A DNA stretch of 64,000 bases, from NCBI RefSeq assembly GCF_900156675.1, contig NZ_FTOH01000005.1:124001-188000 (forward strand), written 5' to 3'. Below the pieces are notes generated by a model. It did not search any database. It worked only from the letters and a program-made list of their open reading frames with translations, and had not been told where the DNA came from. This DNA comes from Thalassolituus maritimus. GTDB taxonomy: Bacteria; Pseudomonadota; Gammaproteobacteria; Pseudomonadales; Oceanobacteraceae. Each line of letters opens with the position of its first letter. The stretch's first letter is position 1. Of this stretch, positions 1 to 9,656 are shown piece after piece. The translations under genes and the position numbers were made by a program.

Positions 1-715
1 CCTGAACTTCAGCAGCTGTATCCAGATCCTGTCCGGTCCGGGCAGCAATCGCGTCACGATAATATTGCGTGTTCGCTTCCAGCGCACCAGACACACCGTC
101 CACAGCATTTAATTGTGCTGCCGAAATCGTATTCGAGGTGTCACCTGCAGCATCAAGGATAACACCCAGCGCCGGAGGAAATACAATTAACTGATAATTC
201 AAGGATTCGATAAAAAAGAAAATATCACTCGTATTTTCATCTGCGACATCGCTGGTAATTTTCAGCTCATCGATGTTGTCGAAACCTGTCAACGCCAGGG
301 TTGTTGCACCAGTACCCTCTGTCCAGAGAGATGGCGCTGTTATTTCAGCTACCTGCTGACCGGAAGACAGGCCAGTCAGTTTGACGCCAGGAACAGGCAT
401 CTGGAAAAGGTCAGTCAGAGTAATGGAAGAGAGATTAAATTTATCGCGTGTTACTGAAGGAGTAATACTGACCGACGTTGCAACGCGGGTGGGATCGTAA
501 CCAACCTGAATGGCCGCTGGGCTCGTCACCCCCTTCATACTGGCACCTGTCGGTACTTCCACCGTCAGGTCATTAATAGTGACGGACGTGCCCAGGTCTT
601 CATGGTTCCCCCAGGTCGCCGTCGAAAAATCTTCAGTGGCTGCAAACGCGGATAACGATAACGTCATCATCGCCAGCAACGCACTGCAAAACACAGAACG
701 CAGAATTCTAAACAT
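1..715 (-). CDS. Secreted protein of unknown function, C-terminus cut by window edge
   Basis: The reading frame opens with ATG at 715 and stays open for 238 codons to the window edge, so the C-terminus is missing. The first 24 or so residues form a signal peptide (MFRILRSVFCSALLAMMTLS, ending near AFA). The mature part is rich in Thr, Ser, Val and Asp, with no cysteine and no enzyme motif that I recognise; the texture suggests a beta-rich exported or surface protein. It starts 31 bases after the stop of the exported tail-collar protein on the same strand, so the two are probably co-transcribed and may share a surface role. No family assigned. Confidence 0.6.
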   Translation of the reverse strand, partial: MFRILRSVFCSALLAMMTLSLSAFAATEDFSTATWGNHEDLGTSVTINDLTVEVPTGASMKGVTSPAAIQVGYDPTRVATSVSITPSVTRDKFNLSSITLTDLFQMPVPGVKLTGLSSGQQVAEITAPSLWTEGTGATTLALTGFDNIDELKITSDVADENTSDIFFFIESLNYQLIVFPPALGVILDAAGDTSNTISAAQLNAVDGVSGALEANTQYYRDAIAARTGQDLDTAAEVQ

Positions 716-746
716 GGTAACTACCTGTATAGCAATGAGTCAGAGA

Positions 747-1403
747 TCAAGAGCGTGAAGGGAAAACACCCTGAAGTGCGATACAGGCTTTCAATGCCAG
801 TGTTGGCTGACGAATATCAACATTCGTCTGACCGGCAGACTGAGTATTCCCTGTTACGGAAACAGAAGACGAATGCAATGCAACGCTGTCAGCCGGCTCA
901 GTAGGTTGTGGGCCGTAGGTAGCCGCTCGCTGACCGTTTGCCAGCATATTCCCCGACGGGGAAGCTACGTTATTTTCGAGAGACGCTGTGCTTCCGTTCG
1001 CGTTGAGCGTTGCTGTTACTCCATTACCCAAAGAGTGCGAGTGGGCAGGCACCTGGGTAGTGAACTCCTGCCCTACTTTCTGGCCCTGCCTGTAGTTACT
1101 CAGACCAGGTCCTTGTCCCGCATTGACTGCAACACGCCCGCGAAGGTCAGGCAAACCAAACGTGGTTATGCCATCACCACCGTAGGTGGTACCCAAAAGA
1201 GAGAAGAGTGCCTGATTCTGGTTAATCGCCAGCAACTGGCCGTCAGCACTGGCCCAACCACGCGGGCAGAAGTTACCAGCAAACCACATCACTTCACCAA
1301 GAAGAGGGTCTGCGGCTGCCTGAACATGGGTTGCAGAAACACCGCCGATCAGCGATGAGGTAAGGATAGAACTGCAAAGTAGTTTAGAGAATTGCTTTTT
1401 CAT
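747..1403 (-). CDS. Exported phage tail collar domain protein
   Basis: A 218-residue protein with a signal peptide (residues 1-30, ending VQA) followed by a phage tail collar domain. The features typical of that family are visible: LLGEVMWFAGNFCPRGWASA, then a run resembling GQLLAINQNQALFSLLGTTY, then GDGITTFGLPDLRGRV. The same fold occurs in the microcystin-dependent protein MdpB and in tail fibre tips. Unlike tail fibres it carries an export signal, and no phage structural gene is nearby. The C-terminal part (about 120-218) is Ser/Thr/Asn-rich. It precedes the truncated secreted gene in the same direction. Adhesion or surface display is inference. Confidence 0.75.
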   Translation of the reverse strand: MKKQFSKLLCSSILTSSLIGGVSATHVQAAADPLLGEVMWFAGNFCPRGWASADGQLLAINQNQALFSLLGTTYGGDGITTFGLPDLRGRVAVNAGQGPGLSNYRQGQKVGQEFTTQVPAHSHSLGNGVTATLNANGSTASLENNVASPSGNMLANGQRAATYGPQPTEPADSVALHSSSVSVTGNTQSAGQTNVDIRQPTLALKACIALQGVFPSRS

Positions 1404-1851
1404 AAGACACCTGGATTCAGAAGCGCCGCGTTAACAGCCTTGTTAATAGTTTTCGCGACGCACCGATGGGTGCCTCGTCATCATCAGTGACTGTCCTGAG
1501 CTGACATTTTTTTGGAACGTCATATTTATAGAGAACGGTCATTCTGTATATTTTACATACAAAACGTTACATTGAGTAGACAAAAAACGATCAATCAGAT
1601 GCTTGTCCCAATTAAACACACTCATTGAATTCGAAGCATGCCCGTTTCGTGGGTAATACACCCATCTACAGGCCAGAACTACACCTACCGATGCGGATCA
1701 TTAAGATTACCAAGACGGACAATTAACGCCACCCATCACAAACAACTACGCCCGTGCGATATTAATAGGTTTCAGGATAGTGGTGGGAGAATGAGTTAAA
1801 TATCAGCCAAAAGGATGGAAAGAATGAAAGAGCAGCAGAGAGATATGAGGA
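1404..1851. other. Intergenic region, no gene seen
   Basis: About 450 AT-richer bases between the tail-collar gene and the terminator behind the DUF1329 gene. No coding frame with a plausible start and Shine-Dalgarno site was found. It should contain the minus-strand promoter of the tail-collar operon; a TTGTCT-like hexamer with AT-rich sequence around 1550-1590 is a weak candidate only. Confidence 0.4.
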
Positions 1852-1890
1852 ATAAAAAAAAGCTCTCCACCCTAAATGGATGAGGAGCTC
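1852..1890 (-). terminator. Rho-independent terminator after the lipase/DUF1302/DUF1329 operon
   Basis: On the minus strand, AGCTCCTCATCC and GGGTGGAGAGCT form an imperfect stem followed by a run of T (the A run at 1854-1861 on the plus strand). A second short hairpin, GGGAGA-TAAC-TCTCCC at 1901-1916, lies between this stem and the DUF1329 stop codon. Confidence 0.75.
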
Positions 1891-1938
1891 TCTTAAATCA
1901 GGGAGATAACTCTCCCTGTCAGTTTCGCAGTCTGAGTA

Positions 1939-3300
1939 TCAGCGAACACCGCCACGACGAAGCGCAGCTGGCGTGTAGTCAGAGTAGGTACGTTCAAACT
2001 CGTACTGGTAACCTGACTCTTCTTCATTATCCAGGCCCAACGCCAGGTAACGTCCCGAGTTCAGATCGTACAGAGTTTCGATGGCATACCAAGGAACCTT
2101 GCGATCGAAGTAGTACATGTTGTGTGATTCAGCCACACGCCACAGTTCGCCACGGCCGTCGTAATGATCGATTTCAGTCGCCTGCCAGGTATCTTCATCG
2201 ATATAGAAGACACGCTTAGCGTATACATGACGCTGACCATCTTTCAGAGTCGCTGTTACTTTCCACACACGGTGCAGTTCGTAACGAGTCAGATCCTGGT
2301 TGATGTGACCGGGTTTAACGATATCGTCATACTTCAGGCTGGTGTCTTTCAACTGATATGAGTTGTACGGGATGTACATTTCAAATTGGCCATCCAGCTT
2401 CCACTCATAGCGATCTGGCGAGCCGTTGAACATATCGAAGTTATCTGCAGTACGCAGACCATCAGACGCAGTACCCGGACCGTCGTAAGCTACCTGAGGC
2501 GCACGACGTACGCGACGCTGACCAGCGTTGTAGACCCACGCCTTACGCGGCTCTTTCACCTGGTCCAGTGTTTCGTGAACCAACAGAACGTTACCCGCCA
2601 GACGGGCTGGAGAAAGAACATCCTGCTTGAAGTAGAAGAGAACGTTATCGTCTTTATCTGCCTGGAAATCGACCAGATTATTACGGAAGGTGAATTCGTC
2701 TTTAAAACGAACCACCGTGTAATCACCGTTCACCTGAGGGGTTACCTGACCGATGATACGGCTGACCGACCCACCGCGATAGCGGGTGATGTGGTTCCAG
2801 ATAACCTCAACACCTGTCTGAGGGAATGGAAAAGGCACGCCAAAAGTAAAGTTGGCGATACCGTTACCGTCGTTCAGCAGTGAGGTATTTACAGCATTCT
2901 TCTTGGTCTCGTCGTATACGTCCTGCGGATAAGCAGCCGAACGAACGGTCTTGTAAACCGGCATTTTGTAGGTGTCGGGGTACTTCTCGAACATGGCCTT
3001 CTGACCGTCGGTCAGATTCGCCGCATAGTCCTTATAATTCGCTGCGGTAATCACAAATTCAGGCTTGTCACCAGCGAACGGATTACCAAGACGACCGTTC
3101 TTGTCGACGCTCGCTGCATCAACAGCCAGACCACCCGTCCACGCAGGGATATTGCCCTGAGCTTCTTTTACAGCACCGACTGGAGTCAATTCCGTACCCA
3201 GTTTGGCGGCCTTATCAGCACTCACACCCGCGTGAGCAGAACCCATCAGCATGGAGAGGGCCGCAGCCGCTCCCCAGGTTTTAAATTGTTTCTTCAACAT
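1939..3300 (-). CDS. DUF1329 family exported protein
   Basis: A 453-residue protein with a signal peptide (residues 1-24, ending SAHA). The body matches the DUF1329 family as I know it: an N-terminal AAKLGTELTPVGAVKEAQGN block, a central KPEFVITAANYKDYAANLTDGQ block, and the long R/Y/W-rich C-terminal half. The fold is related to periplasmic lipoprotein carriers such as LolA/LolB. It is the last gene of the operon lipase-DUF1302-DUF1329, 32 bases after the DUF1302 stop. DUF1302 and DUF1329 genes often travel together in marine and hydrocarbon- or sterol-using proteobacteria. The biochemical role is not established; moving a lipid-like compound across the periplasm is inference. Confidence 0.85.
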   Translation of the reverse strand: MLKKQFKTWGAAAALSMLMGSAHAGVSADKAAKLGTELTPVGAVKEAQGNIPAWTGGLAVDAASVDKNGRLGNPFAGDKPEFVITAANYKDYAANLTDGQKAMFEKYPDTYKMPVYKTVRSAAYPQDVYDETKKNAVNTSLLNDGNGIANFTFGVPFPFPQTGVEVIWNHITRYRGGSVSRIIGQVTPQVNGDYTVVRFKDEFTFRNNLVDFQADKDDNVLFYFKQDVLSPARLAGNVLLVHETLDQVKEPRKAWVYNAGQRRVRRAPQVAYDGPGTASDGLRTADNFDMFNGSPDRYEWKLDGQFEMYIPYNSYQLKDTSLKYDDIVKPGHINQDLTRYELHRVWKVTATLKDGQRHVYAKRVFYIDEDTWQATEIDHYDGRGELWRVAESHNMYYFDRKVPWYAIETLYDLNSGRYLALGLDNEEESGYQYEFERTYSDYTPAALRRGGVR

Positions 3301-3332
3301 ATTCGGAACCTCTGTGTAACTTGTTCAACTGC

Positions 3333-5225
3333 TCAGAATGAATATTTAGCAGAAAGACTGATATTGTCGCGGTCTTTCAGCTGGTTATATTTGCCACCCG
3401 AGAAGTTAGTGTAGGACACGTCAACGGATGTCTGGTTCAGATAAAGGAATGACACACCCAGACCAACAGTCAGACGATCATCGATAAACTGTGAACCCGG
3501 CTCTGGGCCATAACCTTTGTCGTAAGCAATCGACAGATTAGGGGTCATATTCACACCCGCGAAAGCATTGTTATACGTCAGGCCAGAACGAAGACGGATA
3601 CCACCTGACAGCTTGGTGGTGTAGCCATCGTCGGTACAGTAATCCGGGTTAACGTTCGCTGAAGTACCACCATCGATACAGTAGTTAGTTTCTCCGCCAG
3701 GAGCATAGACTCCATCGTTATTACCAATACCGTAGGCACCTGAGCGACCATAACGGGCATCATCAGTGTCCGGAAGGTCAGGGATATAGGTCGCACCGAT
3801 TTCACCAACAAGCGCTAGACGGTCAGCACCTAATACACGATCAAAGAACATGATATAGGTCGACTGTGCCTGCCAGATGTCGAACTCGTCATAGCCCTTA
3901 CCAACTTCACCGTAGAGGTCAGAAGCATTACCTGCTTCTTCAGCACGTTGCTGATACAGGCGGCTCCACGGAGCACCGTTACCCGCCAGAATCAGCTCAA
4001 ATGCGTTCCACTGAACTGGCATATCCGGCTTGTAGCTGATTTCACCTGAGATGGACGCGCCACTTGCAGTACTACGCGCAAACGAGATGCCAGCAATCTT
4101 GATGTCTTCTGGGTAAGCGATCTGATACAGCGGACGATAGGTGTTGTACGTCGCATCAGCATTTACTTCCATATTGGGTGTGCCCGTCAGAACACCAAGG
4201 CGGTCCTGGTTGGTGATCACACCATTGATGTATGGAAGGCGGCTATGAATGTTCATGTAGTAGAAACCGAATTCGGTGTCACCCAACGCTTCTGAATACC
4301 AACGAACAGCCATACCGTATTGACCGCTATCGCTCGGCTCTTCGTCTTCAATCCGCTCCGTTACCGGCGCAGCTCGATTGGCCAGAGGAATCCCACTTTC
4401 GATCTCAAGGTCACGTAAAGCAAGGATTGCGAGTTCATCCGACGCACCACCCAGAATAACTGGTCCACAGCCATCGGCGACAAAGTCAACCGTTGAGAAG
4501 AAAGTACCGCACGGGTCACTACGCGTGTGATCCCACTCCAGCTGATAGAAAGCTTCCAGAGTGATTTCACCTGTCAGACCAATTGAGGTATAGAACATGT
4601 TGACCGGCAGCAAACCCTCTTTCAGTTCAGCACCCGGCTTACGGAATGCTGAAGCATCCACGGGATTAACGCTGTTGATACCACCCTGAATGAAGGTACT
4701 TTCACCCCAGCTAAGAACCTGGCGACCAAGGCGGAAAGTCACTGGTACATAGTTGATGTCATAGTCTGCCCAGACGAAAGCATCCAGCAGCTCTGCACCA
4801 CGACCGGCGGCATTTTCAGTTTCTTCGTTCAACTGTTTGAACTCAGTGTCCTGATCCATGATCGCATGATCATAGTAAGCGCGGGCACGGAAGAAACCAC
4901 CGTAATTGCGGTAGCTCATTTCGAGATCACCGCTCCACTTGAAGACATTTGTATAAATGTCTCCCTGATCGTAATTCAACGTACCGTCATCGTAGTTGTA
5001 TGACGCACCGTAAGTGGTTTCATCAATAGCAGAGCCGTTGCCTACCATAATCTGGCCACGATCACGTTCTTCTACACGCCAGCCAATACCGTACGATACT
5101 GTGTTTGCCAGTTGAATATTCAACTCGCCAACGTTGTACTCAATTGCTTGAGCTGACGTGACTACTCCCGCCATGGCCAGAGCCAGCGGAGTCTTTTTAA
5201 ACATCTGATAAATTGCTTTATTCAT
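3333..5225 (-). CDS. DUF1302 family outer membrane protein
   Basis: About 630 residues. I place the start at the ATG at 5225 (MNKAIYQMFKK), which has GGAG about ten bases upstream; a TTG at 5243 is also in frame but lacks such a site. The signal peptide ends near SAQA. The mature protein has the DUF1302 pattern: aromatic-rich alternating strands, a central SWGESTFIQGGINSVNPVDA segment, and a C-terminal strand ending SLSAKYSF with the terminal Phe of outer membrane barrels. It lies 19 bases after the lipase gene and before the DUF1329 gene. Probably a barrel that works with DUF1329; the substrate is unknown. Confidence 0.85.
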   Translation of the reverse strand: MNKAIYQMFKKTPLALAMAGVVTSAQAIEYNVGELNIQLANTVSYGIGWRVEERDRGQIMVGNGSAIDETTYGASYNYDDGTLNYDQGDIYTNVFKWSGDLEMSYRNYGGFFRARAYYDHAIMDQDTEFKQLNEETENAAGRGAELLDAFVWADYDINYVPVTFRLGRQVLSWGESTFIQGGINSVNPVDASAFRKPGAELKEGLLPVNMFYTSIGLTGEITLEAFYQLEWDHTRSDPCGTFFSTVDFVADGCGPVILGGASDELAILALRDLEIESGIPLANRAAPVTERIEDEEPSDSGQYGMAVRWYSEALGDTEFGFYYMNIHSRLPYINGVITNQDRLGVLTGTPNMEVNADATYNTYRPLYQIAYPEDIKIAGISFARSTASGASISGEISYKPDMPVQWNAFELILAGNGAPWSRLYQQRAEEAGNASDLYGEVGKGYDEFDIWQAQSTYIMFFDRVLGADRLALVGEIGATYIPDLPDTDDARYGRSGAYGIGNNDGVYAPGGETNYCIDGGTSANVNPDYCTDDGYTTKLSGGIRLRSGLTYNNAFAGVNMTPNLSIAYDKGYGPEPGSQFIDDRLTVGLGVSFLYLNQTSVDVSYTNFSGGKYNQLKDRDNISLSAKYSF

Positions 5226-5244
5226 GATTTTTATTCTCCGCAAC

Positions 5245-8124
5245 TCAATTGCTTTCTAAAACGGCAGTGTTAGTAACGGTGTAACTACCAAGAATCAGAC
5301 TCACTGACTGACCGAGCATTTCAAGGAACACTGCACTATCGTCAGAGTTTGCAAACGTACTATGAGTGCCGGACGCAAAACGTACCTCTGCACGCAAAGG
5401 TGACGCCAGATCACCAACAGTGGTAGTGCTTGTTACAGCTTCGGTATCCAGCACAGAAGTCAAGCCTTGAGTACCAGCCAGAGGAGCAAAGGCGGTATCG
5501 ATACCAGCAGGTAATCCAAGTGCAGAAGCGAACGCAGCATATGGGTTGGTGCCTGAATCAGCGAAGTAATCACTGTTAGGAACGGTATGATCAGGTAAGT
5601 AGACGCCAGCGGCTTTGAAGCCATCCGGGTATGAGATGCCCGAAGCGTCGCCCGGCAGCGCATTACCGCCCACCATGTTAAATGCAACGACAGGCGTGTC
5701 CGTTGCAGCAAGTATGCTTCCAGAATTGGCTGGGTCAGCAACATCTACTGCAGACTGGAATACGTACATGAACTTTTCGAAGTTCTCAGTACCCTGAGTC
5801 ACACCAGAAGCAGCGAGGCCTCCCACAACAACTGGACCAAAAGATGGTGAGTTCTCAAGAAGCTTGGTCAGGTTCGCACCACCATTCGCAAGAATTACAC
5901 CCTGAACTTCGTTCAGGTTGGTGTTTGCGGCGAGGACTGCCGGTGAGTTATTCACTGCGGCAAAAGTCGTTGCAACAATTGCACCCAGAGAGTGTCCAGC
6001 TACAAACACCTTAGTCTCGTCGAGCTCTAAAGCAGCACCTGCTGCAACAACAGCATCACTGACGTTGCCGATACTGGCATTCAGGTTAAGCAGGTCTACG
6101 ACCGCCTGTCTGAGGTTGTCACGAGTACGGGTGAAATTCGAAAGATTGATGAACGTTGAACCTGAGGTCCCCGCATCCTCTGCACCGAATTCCATGGCGA
6201 CTCGAGCGTTTACACTGTTCTGGTAAACGTTCCCGTGGCGTTCTTCGATATTGGCAAAGGTATTACTCCCTCCTCCGACTTGAGCCGCGATCACACCCGC
6301 CCAAGGCGATTGAGTATCAGCGGCGAGCGCGTATTCCATATTAAGAGGTAGCAGCTGGTTAGCTATCGGGTCACCATTACTATCGCTGGTGATCGGAGCA
6401 ACACCATGCAACGGCAAATCAATTGCGACAGTAGCAATACAGTTGGCAGCAAGTCCTGCAGAGTAAGGTACCGCATTACCGCGGCTACCGGTAATACCAT
6501 GCACGTATATAACAACTGGTACAGAAGTAAGACCAGAGCAGTCCTGGGTACCTGGAACAGAGCCCCCCGCCGAATAGTCCACCTGATCAGGCATTGTTAC
6601 CAGCAGCGGCGCTATATTGTTATTTTCCTGAGGTTCAGGAAACGGATAGCGATAGGTTACGTTGGTCGACTCATCGTCATCTTTAGGAGGCGTTGTGCCC
6701 GCTTCGTTACCCAGCGCTCCGTCGAGCACCGCACCAACCGTAGTATTAGCAGACCAGTCAGGATCAGCTGCCATCGCGGCACTGATACCGGATGCAGTCA
6801 ACTCGGTAGTTAAAGTAACATCACCGAGGAAATCAGGAAGTTCAATCTGACCCTGATAGTAGCGCGTCACGGTATCGCCGCTCAGATCCTTATCACCGAT
6901 AAAGAAATCCGGGGAAGCGCCACCGGTATAGCTCGTCGCAGATTGAATCGCGCCGTCGACAGTGGCGCCATCGAGAATAGCAACGCTTCGCGCTTCAGGA
7001 CGATCAACAAGTTCGTTCAGCGTGATTGCTGATTCAGCCCCAATTAAACTACTGATATCGGCAGAGGCTATAGCCCCATATACCTGACCTGGATAGATAG
7101 CGAGAGCCTTCACCCCAGCAATCTGCTCATCAGTAACGGCATTTAGCGTCGAGGGATCACTTGAGCCTCCAGTCGCTATTTTACGCGCGACGATATCTTC
7201 AAGCTGCCCACCAGCGAATTCATCCGTCAGATCTTCTGCAGCTTCGAGTGTGAGATTGGCCGCGATGAACTGGGCAGGATTTGCATAGGACGTAAGGACG
7301 TCTAAAGAACCGTCGGTAGTAAATGCATAGTTGAGAACAATATTGTCCTTAGAGAGAGTACCGCCGGATGCAGCCTCAAGAAACTGTCCAGACAGTGTTT
7401 CCCAACCCTGAACTGCGTCACGAACTGGCTGCAACGCCGGTGACGGAAGCCCCAGATTCCCACTCACCAGTTCATATTCGGCAGAGGTTGCGACCGCCTT
7501 TCCTGAAACGGACTGGATTCCGTCGGTAAGTACTACGAGGTACTTGGTCTTAGCACTGAGCGGCGTCATGGGCGTAATAGCCACAGAAGGTGTTGAGCCA
7601 TCACCGAGCTCAACATAGCGTGCCATGTAGTCAGTACCCGCTACCGGCTGATCGTCCGAGAATGGGGAAGAAGGTGTATCCGCGTAAGCAGTGTTCGCAA
7701 GAATCGTCTGAATATCCAGCGCATCAATATTTGCATTGTCATCACTGTTCTTCAGCGCGATAAGGAAAACACTTTGCCCAGCAACTACGGTATCCGCGTC
7801 AAGCAGGCCGTTAAAAGGAATGTAGAAAGTAGCCGTTGTAGAGAAGCCAGGCAGATCATTCAGTGCGGTAGTTACGGGCGGCGTCGTATCTGCGGTGGCC
7901 GCGGTGCCATCAGTTGCCGAAGCTGAAGCAAAAACCAGATCGGTATTCAGTGGTAATTGGGAGTTTGCGGCAGAAAAAATCGGAGTAATCCGCGATGGAG
8001 TGCTCCCATCAGAACCGGCAGTCACTGCCCCGGTATCAACTTTATAATCACCGCCAGTATTACAGCCCGCAAGACCTGCGGCTGTGGCTGCGATGGCCAG
8101 ACTGAGTAAAGTCTTCTTCACCAT
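5245..8124 (-). CDS. VolA/Pla-1-type surface lipoprotein lipase
   Basis: A 959-residue protein. The N-terminus is a lipoprotein signal with lipobox LAGC (Cys20). The first half is a Ser/Thr/Asp-rich Ig-like region typical of the N-terminal domain of VolA and Pla-1 lipases. The second half is an alpha/beta hydrolase: VIYVHGITGSRGN carries the oxyanion HG, and VFVAGHSLGAIVATT carries the GHSLG nucleophile elbow. VolA homologues in Vibrio are outer membrane lysophospholipases that release fatty acids for uptake. Here the gene leads an operon with DUF1302 and DUF1329 genes, suggesting hydrolysis outside followed by transport. Function is by homology; the substrate is not shown by the sequence. 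Confidence 0.85.
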   Translation of the reverse strand: MVKKTLLSLAIAATAAGLAGCNTGGDYKVDTGAVTAGSDGSTPSRITPIFSAANSQLPLNTDLVFASASATDGTAATADTTPPVTTALNDLPGFSTTATFYIPFNGLLDADTVVAGQSVFLIALKNSDDNANIDALDIQTILANTAYADTPSSPFSDDQPVAGTDYMARYVELGDGSTPSVAITPMTPLSAKTKYLVVLTDGIQSVSGKAVATSAEYELVSGNLGLPSPALQPVRDAVQGWETLSGQFLEAASGGTLSKDNIVLNYAFTTDGSLDVLTSYANPAQFIAANLTLEAAEDLTDEFAGGQLEDIVARKIATGGSSDPSTLNAVTDEQIAGVKALAIYPGQVYGAIASADISSLIGAESAITLNELVDRPEARSVAILDGATVDGAIQSATSYTGGASPDFFIGDKDLSGDTVTRYYQGQIELPDFLGDVTLTTELTASGISAAMAADPDWSANTTVGAVLDGALGNEAGTTPPKDDDESTNVTYRYPFPEPQENNNIAPLLVTMPDQVDYSAGGSVPGTQDCSGLTSVPVVIYVHGITGSRGNAVPYSAGLAANCIATVAIDLPLHGVAPITSDSNGDPIANQLLPLNMEYALAADTQSPWAGVIAAQVGGGSNTFANIEERHGNVYQNSVNARVAMEFGAEDAGTSGSTFINLSNFTRTRDNLRQAVVDLLNLNASIGNVSDAVVAAGAALELDETKVFVAGHSLGAIVATTFAAVNNSPAVLAANTNLNEVQGVILANGGANLTKLLENSPSFGPVVVGGLAASGVTQGTENFEKFMYVFQSAVDVADPANSGSILAATDTPVVAFNMVGGNALPGDASGISYPDGFKAAGVYLPDHTVPNSDYFADSGTNPYAAFASALGLPAGIDTAFAPLAGTQGLTSVLDTEAVTSTTTVGDLASPLRAEVRFASGTHSTFANSDDSAVFLEMLGQSVSLILGSYTVTNTAVLESN

Positions 8125-8404
8125 ACATGTACCTGTAATGTGTTGTTATGGTTATTCAGATGCGCTGGTACACACATCCCTTGCGGATATCAGCAATCAC
8201 CTGACTATAATCCCGTCGACTCATACCCTCATCACTCGAAAGTATGATTCGCCTCCTTAAACCGGGGCATTTTGTATCTGATCGTAATCAACCATAGTCC
8301 AGATCCGCCAACCTACCAAACCGGGGGGATAGGATTTACACACCCCTTTGTCATAGAATAGGCGGCCTTTTAAACCAACCCTCATTCCCGAACAGGAGAT
8401 CCCT

Positions 8405-9595
8405 ATGTCGTCCAATCAGGATTCCGTTGTAATTGTTGCTGGTGCCCGTACCCCAATGGGCGGCTTTATGGGCAGCCTCAGTTCAGTCTCTGCACCCGAG
8501 CTTGGTGCTATCGCAATTGAAGAAGCAGTGAAGCGCTCTGGCCTGCAACCAGCGGATGTTCAGGAAGTTATCATGGGTAACGTACTGTCTGCTGGTCTGC
8601 GTCAGGGTCCTGCCCGTCAGGCGATGCGCAAGGCAGGTCTGCCAGACAACACAGGCGCCACCACCATCAACAAACTTTGTGGCTCTGGCATGAAAGCCAC
8701 CATGATGGCTCATGATGCAATCAAAGCCGGTTCTGTTGATATCGCGGTATCCGGCGGCATGGAGTCCATGTCAAAAGCCCCTTACATCCTGGAAAATGCG
8801 CGCGGTGGCTATCGCATGGGCCACGGCGATCAGGCCAAAGACCACATGTTCTTCGATGGTCTTGAAGATGCAGAGACTGGCAAACTGATGGGCGCCTTCG
8901 CTCAGGACATGTCAGATAAGAAGGAATACACCCGCGAGCAGATGGATGAATACGCGATCCGCTCTCTGAACCGTGCTAAAGACGCGATTGAGAAAGGTCT
9001 GAACACCGCTGAAATCGTACCGGTTACTGTAAAGAGCCGCCGTGGTGAGACTGTCGTTGAACAGGACGAGCAACCATTCAACGCCAACATCGAGAAGATC
9101 CCGTCTCTGCGCCCGGCATTTGCTAAAGACGGCACTATCACAGCTGCTAACGCTTCATCTATCTCTGATGGCGCTTCGGCCCTGGTACTGGCACGCGAAT
9201 CCGTTGCCGCTGAAAAAGGTCTGACGCCGGTTGCCCGTATCGTGGCGCACAGCACTCACTCTCAGCACCCTTCTGAGTTCACGGCCGCACCTTGTGGTGC
9301 TATCGAAACCCTGTTGGCAAAAACCGGCTGGAACAAAGACGACGTTGACCTGTGGGAAATCAACGAAGCTTTCGCCATGGTCGCTATGATGCCTATCGAC
9401 GCGTTCGGACTGGATGCTGAGAAAGTAAACATCTACGGTGGTGCCTGCGCACAGGGCCACCCGGTTGGCTCAACTGGCTCACGTCTGATAGTGACCCTGA
9501 TGAACGCCCTGAAAAACACGGGTGGCAAGAAAGGTATTGCTGCTCTGTGTATCGGTGGTGGTGAAGCAGTTGCCGTTGCAATCGAAATGATCTGA
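8405..9595 (+). CDS. Acetyl-CoA C-acetyltransferase (thiolase)
   Basis: A 396-residue thiolase, normal length for the family. The acyl-accepting cysteine lies in NKLCGSGMKA near residue 90, the active-site histidine in GGACAQGHPVGSTGSR, and the second cysteine in ALCIGGGEAVAV. The sequence is of the biosynthetic AtoB/PhaA type, which interconverts two acetyl-CoA and acetoacetyl-CoA in the cytoplasm. AGGAG sits nine bases before the ATG. It is transcribed alone and ends in a good terminator, so its pathway (ketone bodies, PHB, or fatty acid or amino acid breakdown) cannot be read from neighbours. Confidence 0.92.
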   Translation: MSSNQDSVVIVAGARTPMGGFMGSLSSVSAPELGAIAIEEAVKRSGLQPADVQEVIMGNVLSAGLRQGPARQAMRKAGLPDNTGATTINKLCGSGMKATMMAHDAIKAGSVDIAVSGGMESMSKAPYILENARGGYRMGHGDQAKDHMFFDGLEDAETGKLMGAFAQDMSDKKEYTREQMDEYAIRSLNRAKDAIEKGLNTAEIVPVTVKSRRGETVVEQDEQPFNANIEKIPSLRPAFAKDGTITAANASSISDGASALVLARESVAAEKGLTPVARIVAHSTHSQHPSEFTAAPCGAIETLLAKTGWNKDDVDLWEINEAFAMVAMMPIDAFGLDAEKVNIYGGACAQGHPVGSTGSRLIVTLMNALKNTGGKKGIAALCIGGGEAVAVAIEMI

Positions 9596-9613
9596 TTGCA
9601 GCGCTAACGAAAG

Positions 9614-9638
9614 AAGCCGGCTTAATGCCGGCTTTTTT
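9614..9638 (+). terminator. Rho-independent terminator of the thiolase gene
   Basis: AAGCCGGC-TTAAT-GCCGGCTT is a perfect eight-pair stem followed by TTTT, starting 18 bases after the stop codon. Confidence 0.92.
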
Positions 9639-9656
9639 ATTGCCTGTTAAATCAGC

